Below are positions 60,741 to 64,000 of a DNA stretch of 64,000 nt, in pieces. The first letter of the stretch is position 1. Each line of letters starts with the position of its first letter. The notes under the pieces are model-generated. The model had not been told where the DNA came from, did no database searches, and was given only the letters and a program-made list of their open reading frames with translations. This DNA comes from Streptomyces uncialis (GTDB taxonomy: Bacteria > Actinomycetota > Actinomycetes > Streptomycetales > Streptomycetaceae), in contig NZ_LFBV01000003.1 in NCBI RefSeq assembly GCF_001905345.1, positions 226,232 through 290,231 on the forward strand, in the 5' to 3' direction. The position numbers and the translations under genes are program-made.

Positions 60741-61952
60741 GGTGCGCCGGTGGCCGACCCGGGGGTGGACTTCGCGGCGGAGACCGTGCTCGCCGACGAC
60801 ATCCGCCCGGCCGGTGAGGTCCACCGGGTCGCCACCGATCCCCGGACGGTGCTGCTCACCGGCGCCACCGGCTTCCTCGGGGCGTATCTGCTGCGCGATC
60901 TGATGCGGACCACCGGGGCCACCGTGCGCTGTCTGGTGCGCGCGGCCGACGGGACGGCGGGGCTGGAGCGGCTGCGGTCCAACCTGGAGTGGTACGGGCT
61001 GCTGGACCAGATCGATCCCGCCCGGCTCTCCGTGGTCGTAGGGGATCTCGCCCTGCCCGGACTCGGTCTTGCCCCCGGGCTCTTCGACGAACTGGCGCGC
61101 ACGGTCGACTCGGTCTACCACGCGGGGGCCGCCGTCAACTGGGTCCAGCCCTACGCCACGGTCCGCGCCGCCAATGTGTCGGGCACCGAGGAGATCCTGC
61201 GGCTCGCCGCCCGGCACCGGACGGTACCCGTGCACCATGTCTCCACGCTGGGCGTCTACGCGGGACGGGAGAGCGACGGCAGCGCCATCAGGGTGTCGGA
61301 CCCGGCCGGTCCTGGCGGGAGTCTGCCGACCGGCTACACCCAGAGCAAGTGGGTGGCCGAGCAACTGGTCGAACTGGCCCGGGGCCGTGGGCTGCCGGTC
61401 TCCGTCTACCGGGTGGACCTGATCTCCGGCGACCACGGGACCGGCGCCTGCCAGACCCATGACTTCGTCTGGCTGACGCTGAAGGGGATCCTCCAGGCCG
61501 GTACGGTCCCCGAGGACATCCCCGTGGTGTTCCGGCTGATGCCCGTGGACTACGCCAGTGCGGCGATCGCGCACATCTCGCGGCGGACCGGGACGGACTC
61601 CCGGACCTTCCATGTCTGCGGTCGCACCGGTCTGACGCTCGGCACGATGACCGAGGAACTCCGCTCCCACGGCTACGACTTGGAGCAGCGGGACCGGACG
61701 GCGTGGCGCGCCGAGGTGGCGGCGGACCCCGGCAACGCGCTGGTTCCGCTGCTGGACGCCTTCGACGTGATGGCGGCCGACCCGGCGGGCTTCTATCCGC
61801 CGGTGGACGACACCGAGACCGTCGCGGCGCTCGACGGCAGCGGGATCGAGCTGCCCGAGGCGAGTCGCGCGTCGTTCCGCAGACATGTCGCGTTCTTCGT
61901 CCGCAAGGGGTACTTCCCGCCGCCGGACCGCCCGCGAGGGGAGTCCCGTTGA
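55158..61952 (+). CDS. Type I polyketide synthase: module 4 with terminal thioester reductase
   Basis: 2264 aa from the ATG at 55158 (AAGGAGAG ribosome site). In-frame codons back to 55098 precede this site and are not used. An N-terminal coiled-coil docking helix (MPNEEKLVEYLKWVTADLRK...RVAELEAERAE) pairs with the end of the first PKS. Order: KS (Cys203) - AT (Ser670, FASHS at 770-774: methylmalonyl type) - DH (catalytic His replaced by Tyr974) - KR (Ser1635, Tyr1648 intact) - ACP (Ser1814) - TR. The TR is a short-chain dehydrogenase fold with LLTGATGFLGAYLL near 1903 and catalytic Tyr2060/Lys2064 in GYTQSK. It releases the chain as an aldehyde with NAD(P)H. There is no thioesterase. Confidence 0.95.
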   Translation: MPNEEKLVEYLKWVTADLRKSRRRVAELEAERAEPVAIVGMACRFPGAAGPDELWRLALDGGDAISGFPTDRGWDLDALYDPDPTVPGRIYIRHGGFLDTATRFDAGFFGIPAREALVMDPQQRVLLETAWEALEHAGIDPGSLKGSSTGVFAGLVEQSYLDLECPEEFEGYQVTGKLSSMASGRISYLLGLEGPSVSLDTACSSSLVALHLAVRSLRSGESSLALAGASYICAHPSGYLDAARARALSPDGRCKPFSAAADGIGWSEGVGLVVVERLSDARRLGHQVLAVVRGSAVNQDGASNGLTAPNGPAQERVIRQALANANLTPADIDAVEAHGTGTRLGDPIEAQALLATYGQDRADRQPLYIGSLKSNIGHAQAASGIGGLIKMIQALRHGELAGLLHLDEPTPYVDWSAGRVELLAGNRPWPGTGAPRRGAVSAFGASGTNAHVVLEQAPPEDEPSGGAADPPAATVPWLLSSRSRGALRAQARRLRDFAAGAVAPATGDIAFSLATTRTAMEHRAVVIGGSRAELLAGLDALAEDDMSARDASDGPGPGGAQVVQGTIVGDPGELGGTVFVFPGQGGQWPGMARELLDTSEVFASAIERCGDALKPYVHWTLRDVLRGDAAGAASLERLDVVQPALFAVMVSLAELWRSYGVEPAAVVGHSQGEVAAACVAGGLTLEDAARVVALRSAIVPKLQGSGGMGAVGLPRAEVEERLAPWADRLWVAVENGPGSVLVAGDRAALGEFIARCAADGARTKRFPTDFASHSPLVEPVRDELLAALAPIRPRTGTVPFFSTVTGDRVDTARLDAAYWYGNLRGRVEFARTARALADQGHGIFVEIGPHPVLTSSLQENLGDGALVTGTLRRDEGGIRRFLRSWSDLLVRGGQVDRSRPFQGTGARRVELPSYAFQRERYWYAAGSGSSDAAGLGLGGVDHPLLGAAVTVAGTGQTLLTGRLSAHRHPWAAGYMVGGAAVLPSSVLVELALRAGDEVGCTSVDELSVLAPLVVPASGGVQLQVTVDGPDSDGVRALAVHARPEEGEEPWTEIARARLAVRGRGEAFSLEPWPPDGARSVDLAEAGADACMDLADADADVGRDVADADDCERVGPAGGEREPGTTATATTAAVAASAAPEPEPGSTRGASASQRAPHFPSVTALWRENPDDERENPGDGRDRPAVKGDRPGVNGVPSFCAVVALPEKAVGEAARFGLHPALLDAVVQAALLTGTAPGGLSPTAVGWGGVRLYATGATELRVRLSRSGDGTLSARLADRAGRPVAEIGSLTLGPADGAGMRRSDVWRSDARLRDSLFHEHWTPIALTPPQEPWRIREVDPENAGRFRAGGIDAAVVRLTSPEETGPVAAAHGAARRMLAVVRAWLAEDRFTGTPLMVLTRGAVATVPGEPVPDLGGRALWGQVRSAQSEHPGRFVLVDCDTEEPAPALLAAVAASGETQVALRAGRVLLPRLRRVPPPASRGTAPGSAVDGTPSGSWDARGTVLITGGTGTLGALFARHLVTVHGVTRLLLTSRRGPGAPGVAALREELAALGAEVDVVACDATDRDALARVLAAVPADRPLTGVVHAAGARDDGLITGVTPERLREVLRPKVDAAWHLHELTRELDLSAFVLFSSLAGTVGGAGQSSYSAANTFLDGLAAHRAALGLPATSLAWGLWAASGATGELTRADVDRIARAGYPPIASELGPALLDLALSLDRPTAVAAPLNHRALRERPGELPAILGDIVRVPTRPAAVNDDALGGSLGLELSTLSEDERRRRVLDLVRTEAGTVLGHPDPGAIRDQRSFTELGYDSLNAVELRNRLGFLTGLRLPTTLVFDHPTVTALAGYLLTALLAEGGADGAPVADPGVDFAAETVLADDIRPAGEVHRVATDPRTVLLTGATGFLGAYLLRDLMRTTGATVRCLVRAADGTAGLERLRSNLEWYGLLDQIDPARLSVVVGDLALPGLGLAPGLFDELARTVDSVYHAGAAVNWVQPYATVRAANVSGTEEILRLAARHRTVPVHHVSTLGVYAGRESDGSAIRVSDPAGPGGSLPTGYTQSKWVAEQLVELARGRGLPVSVYRVDLISGDHGTGACQTHDFVWLTLKGILQAGTVPEDIPVVFRLMPVDYASAAIAHISRRTGTDSRTFHVCGRTGLTLGTMTEELRSHGYDLEQRDRTAWRAEVAADPGNALVPLLDAFDVMAADPAGFYPPVDDTETVAALDGSGIELPEASRASFRRHVAFFVRKGYFPPPDRPRGESR
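60830..61952 (+). other. C-terminal thioester reductase (TR) domain
   Basis: About 370 residues. TGATGFLGAYLL binds NAD(P)H, then RCLVRAADG, VVGDLALPGLGL, DSVYHAGAAVNWVQPY, HVSTLG and the YxxxK pair Tyr2060/Lys2064. It is the myxalamid/CpkC type that releases aldehydes. Confidence 0.9.
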
Positions 61953-62125
61953 GCCCTGGGGCGGCGGCCCGTCACCGTCGCGGCGGCACCTCGTTGTGCA
62001 TGGTCGACGGCCGCCTGGTCAGGGGGTGATGGCGGGCCCGAGCGGTCCCGGCCCACGACGGGAAGACGATCACCGTACCCGCGCCGCCACGCGAGTCCAC
62101 GACACTTGAGGAACTGAGGAGAGGC

Positions 62126-63457
62126 ATGTCAGCAATCGGTGCCCACGCGGTAGTGCTGGGCGGCGGCATGAGCGGGCTGATGGCGGCCCATGTGCTCGCG
62201 GATCACTTCGAACGGGTGACCGTCGTCGAGCGTGACGGCCATGAGACCGCCGCGCCCCGGCGCGGCGTCCCCCAGGGATGGCATCCCCACGCGCTGGTGC
62301 TCAAGGCCGTCGACCTCCTGGACGAACTGCTCCCGGGGATGAAGGAGAGCTACGTCCAGGACGGCGGCGTCCCCGTCGGGATGATGAGCCAGCACCGCCT
62401 GTTCTACTTCGGCCATCAACTGCGGCAGTCCGAGGCGGGTTTGGACACCGTGTGGGCGAGCCGCCCCTTCCTGGAGAAGGGCATCCGCGAGCGGCTCCGG
62501 GCCCGGAGCGAGGTCACCCTGCGTCAGGGCTGCTTCGCAGTACGGCCCCTGGCGCCGACCCGGGGGCGGATCACCGGAGTCGTCGTCGAGAAGCCCGACG
62601 GCGGCGGCCCCGAGTCCCTGGCCGCTGATCTGGTGGTCGACGCGACCGGCCGTACCGGCAGGACCCGCACCTGGCTGTCGGACCTCGGCTATCCGCTGCC
62701 GCGTGAGGAGCGCGTCAAGGTGAACCTGGCGTACGCGAGCCGGATCCTGCGCTGCGGACCGGACGTGTTCGCCAACGACCGGGCCATCGCGGTCGGCCCC
62801 CGGCTGGACCGCCCGCGCGGGCTGTACTTCACGGTCCAGGAGGAGGGCCGGTGGACGCTGACGGTCTACGGGTACGGTGACTTCCGGCCCAGCGCCGACA
62901 CCGACGAGTTCATGGCACAGGTACGGGAGTTGGCGCCCGACGACGTGTGGGCGGTCATCGAGGCGGCGGAGCCGCTGACCGAAGTGCGTGTCTTCCAGGT
63001 CCCGGAGACCTACCGGCGCCGCTACGACAAGCTTCCGCGCTTCCCCGAAGGGCTGCTGGTGACGGGTGACGCGCTCGCCGCCCTCAACCCCCTCTACGGC
63101 ACCGGGATGATGTACTCGGCGGCGTACGCGCTCATCCTCGACCGCCGGTTGCGCGAGGGGATCGACGGACTCCCCCGCCGCTTCTTCAAGGACGCGGGCC
63201 GGGCGGTCGCCGGGTCCTGGCGGTTCTCCAGCCTCTCGGACTCCTTCCTCCCGGGCGTGGGCGGCTCGGGCCTCCCCGGCGCCGGGCTGGCCCTGTGGTA
63301 CCTGCGCCGTCTGGTCGCCGCCGCCGAACACGACGCCGCCCTGGCAGCGGACTTCATCCGCGTCGCCAGCGCCCTCCGGAGCCCCGTCGCCCTGGCCCGT
63401 CCCGGGGTACTGCTGCGCACCCTCAGGCCCCGCACCACCCGGACCCGTCTGCCCTGA
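62126..63457 (+). CDS. FAD-dependent monooxygenase/epoxidase, copy 2
   Basis: 443 aa, ATG preceded by GAGGAG, 173 bases after the second PKS. It is colinear with the enzyme at 22994-24295 throughout: AHAVVLGGGMSGLMAAHVLADHFERVTVVERDG, APRRGVPQGWHPHALVLKAV, DTVWASRPFLEKGIRERLRA, VVDATGRTGRTRTWL, LDRPRGLYFTVQEEG, and VTGDALAALNPLYGTGMMYSAAYALI. FAD binding is supported by GGGMSG and the GD motif. It resembles polyether-type epoxidases and probably acts on the diene side chain. Codon usage is typical high GC, unlike copy 1. It is the last pathway gene on this side. Confidence 0.85.
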   Translation: MSAIGAHAVVLGGGMSGLMAAHVLADHFERVTVVERDGHETAAPRRGVPQGWHPHALVLKAVDLLDELLPGMKESYVQDGGVPVGMMSQHRLFYFGHQLRQSEAGLDTVWASRPFLEKGIRERLRARSEVTLRQGCFAVRPLAPTRGRITGVVVEKPDGGGPESLAADLVVDATGRTGRTRTWLSDLGYPLPREERVKVNLAYASRILRCGPDVFANDRAIAVGPRLDRPRGLYFTVQEEGRWTLTVYGYGDFRPSADTDEFMAQVRELAPDDVWAVIEAAEPLTEVRVFQVPETYRRRYDKLPRFPEGLLVTGDALAALNPLYGTGMMYSAAYALILDRRLREGIDGLPRRFFKDAGRAVAGSWRFSSLSDSFLPGVGGSGLPGAGLALWYLRRLVAAAEHDAALAADFIRVASALRSPVALARPGVLLRTLRPRTTRTRLP

Positions 63458-63561
63458 CCACTCGGCGGCGCCGGTACCCGAACCGCGCCGGGAGCCGGGT
63501 TCCAGCGGACCTCGTGCCGTACCCCCGCACCTGGCTCGACTCCCCGCCAGGCCCGGTCCGT

Positions 63562-63927
63562 TCAGCCGTTCACGGGAGGCACGGGATCGTTGTGCCCCCG
63601 GCGGTGGGCCGCGGCCGGGTTGCAGCGCAGCAGCCGTCCGACGATCAGCCGGGTGCCGTGGAGGGCTCCGTGCCGGTGGAGGGCCTTGACGGCGTAGGTC
63701 GAACAGGAAGGGGTGTACGGGCAGCACGCGGGCCGGGTGGGGCTGACATGAGTGCGGTAGTGGCGTACCGCTCCGTACAGCGCGGCGGCCGCCCGTCCGG
63801 CCGGGCGGGGAGCCGCGGGGTCCGCGGGAGTCCTCCCGAGGGGCGCGGGCCGCCACAGGGCCAGGAAGAGCGCGTTGATCGCGGTGAGCGGGCAGGCGTG
63901 GAAGCAGTAGTACTGGCAGTCGTCCAT
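63562..63927 (-). CDS. yidD: YidD-family membrane protein insertion factor (5' end may be outside window)
   Basis: 121 aa from the ATG at 63927, but the frame stays open to the window edge. Upstream in-frame codons give a Lys/Arg/Gly-rich stretch followed by GEVGCCVGA. The core VRHYRTHVSPTRPACCPYTPSCSTYAVKALHRHGALHGTRLIVGRLLRCNPA is the YidD (DUF37) domain, with its three Cys residues and the amphipathic start. YidD helps insert membrane proteins together with YidC. Unlike housekeeping yidD it is not next to rnpA or yidC here. A Cys-rich segment (DDCQYYCFHAC) precedes a hydrophobic stretch (AINALFLALW). It is convergent with the FAD monooxygenase gene. Confidence 0.8.
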   Translation of the reverse strand: MDDCQYYCFHACPLTAINALFLALWRPAPLGRTPADPAAPRPAGRAAAALYGAVRHYRTHVSPTRPACCPYTPSCSTYAVKALHRHGALHGTRLIVGRLLRCNPAAAHRRGHNDPVPPVNG

Positions 63928-64000
63928 CGCGCCGACACAGCAGCCGACCTCGCCGGCCTCCTTCCCTTTCCTCCCCTTCCGTCCTTTCCGCTTCTTCCGA

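Noticed and set aside
58563..61886. 1107-aa minus-strand frame inside the second PKS gene
   Set aside because: Antisense to the KR, ACP and TR domains, which are clearly coding on the plus strand.

Overview
This is a high-GC actinobacterial chromosome segment, almost certainly Streptomyces. Codon third positions are strongly G/C biased, GTG starts are common, and many genes are coupled by ATGA or GTGA overlaps. The regulator set (SARP, TetR, GntR/FCD, RpiR) and a modular type I polyketide synthase (PKS) also fit that genus. No rRNA, tRNA, CRISPR array or insertion sequence was seen.

Left part (1-22.5 kb): transport and catabolism. It holds an ABC exporter, an HD-domain hydrolase and a secreted PQQ-type sugar dehydrogenase. 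Next comes a TetR / AidB-like acyl-CoA dehydrogenase / acyl-CoA ligase operon, then a divergent nitroreductase-TetR pair with two candidate operators. An RpiR regulator faces an operon for a C45-type amide hydrolase and a complete five-gene oligopeptide-class ABC importer. After that come an orphan F0 b-subunit paralogue and an L-2-hydroxyglutarate oxidase / MHS-family symporter pair. That pair is divergent from a GntR/FCD regulator, with a 14-bp inverted repeat between them.

Right part (about 23-63.5 kb): one biosynthetic gene cluster. Two large PKS genes encode a KSQ loading module and four extension modules, ending in a thioester reductase (TR). Tailoring genes are two paralogous FAD monooxygenases (one at each edge), an imine reductase-like enzyme, a putative F420/FMN split-barrel reductase, a SAM methyltransferase, a class III aminotransferase and an NTF2/SnoaL-fold protein. 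A fatty acyl-AMP ligase (FAAL), acyl-CoA carboxylase beta and epsilon subunits and a new 57-aa ORF form a coupled operon. A 790-aa PimR-like SARP is the likely pathway activator.

Product inference. The loading module supplies acetate. Modules 1 and 2 (malonyl; DH and KR intact) each install a double bond. Module 3 (malonyl) has a KR that lost its catalytic Ser and Tyr, so it leaves a ketone. Module 4 (methylmalonyl-type AT) has an intact KR but a DH without its catalytic His, so it leaves a hydroxyl. TR release would give 3-hydroxy-2-methyl-5-oxodeca-6,8-dienal. Transamination and ring closure of the C1 amine on the C5 ketone give a 4-hydroxy-5-methyl-2-(pentadienyl) tetrahydropyridine or piperidine. 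This is a methylated relative of the SS20846A/streptazolin/streptazone pentaketide alkaloids. Epoxidation by the FAD enzymes and NTF2-like C-C cyclisation could follow. The methyl branch and the FAAL/carboxylase operon are the least expected parts.

The window ends in a YidD-family gene whose reading frame stays open to the right edge.
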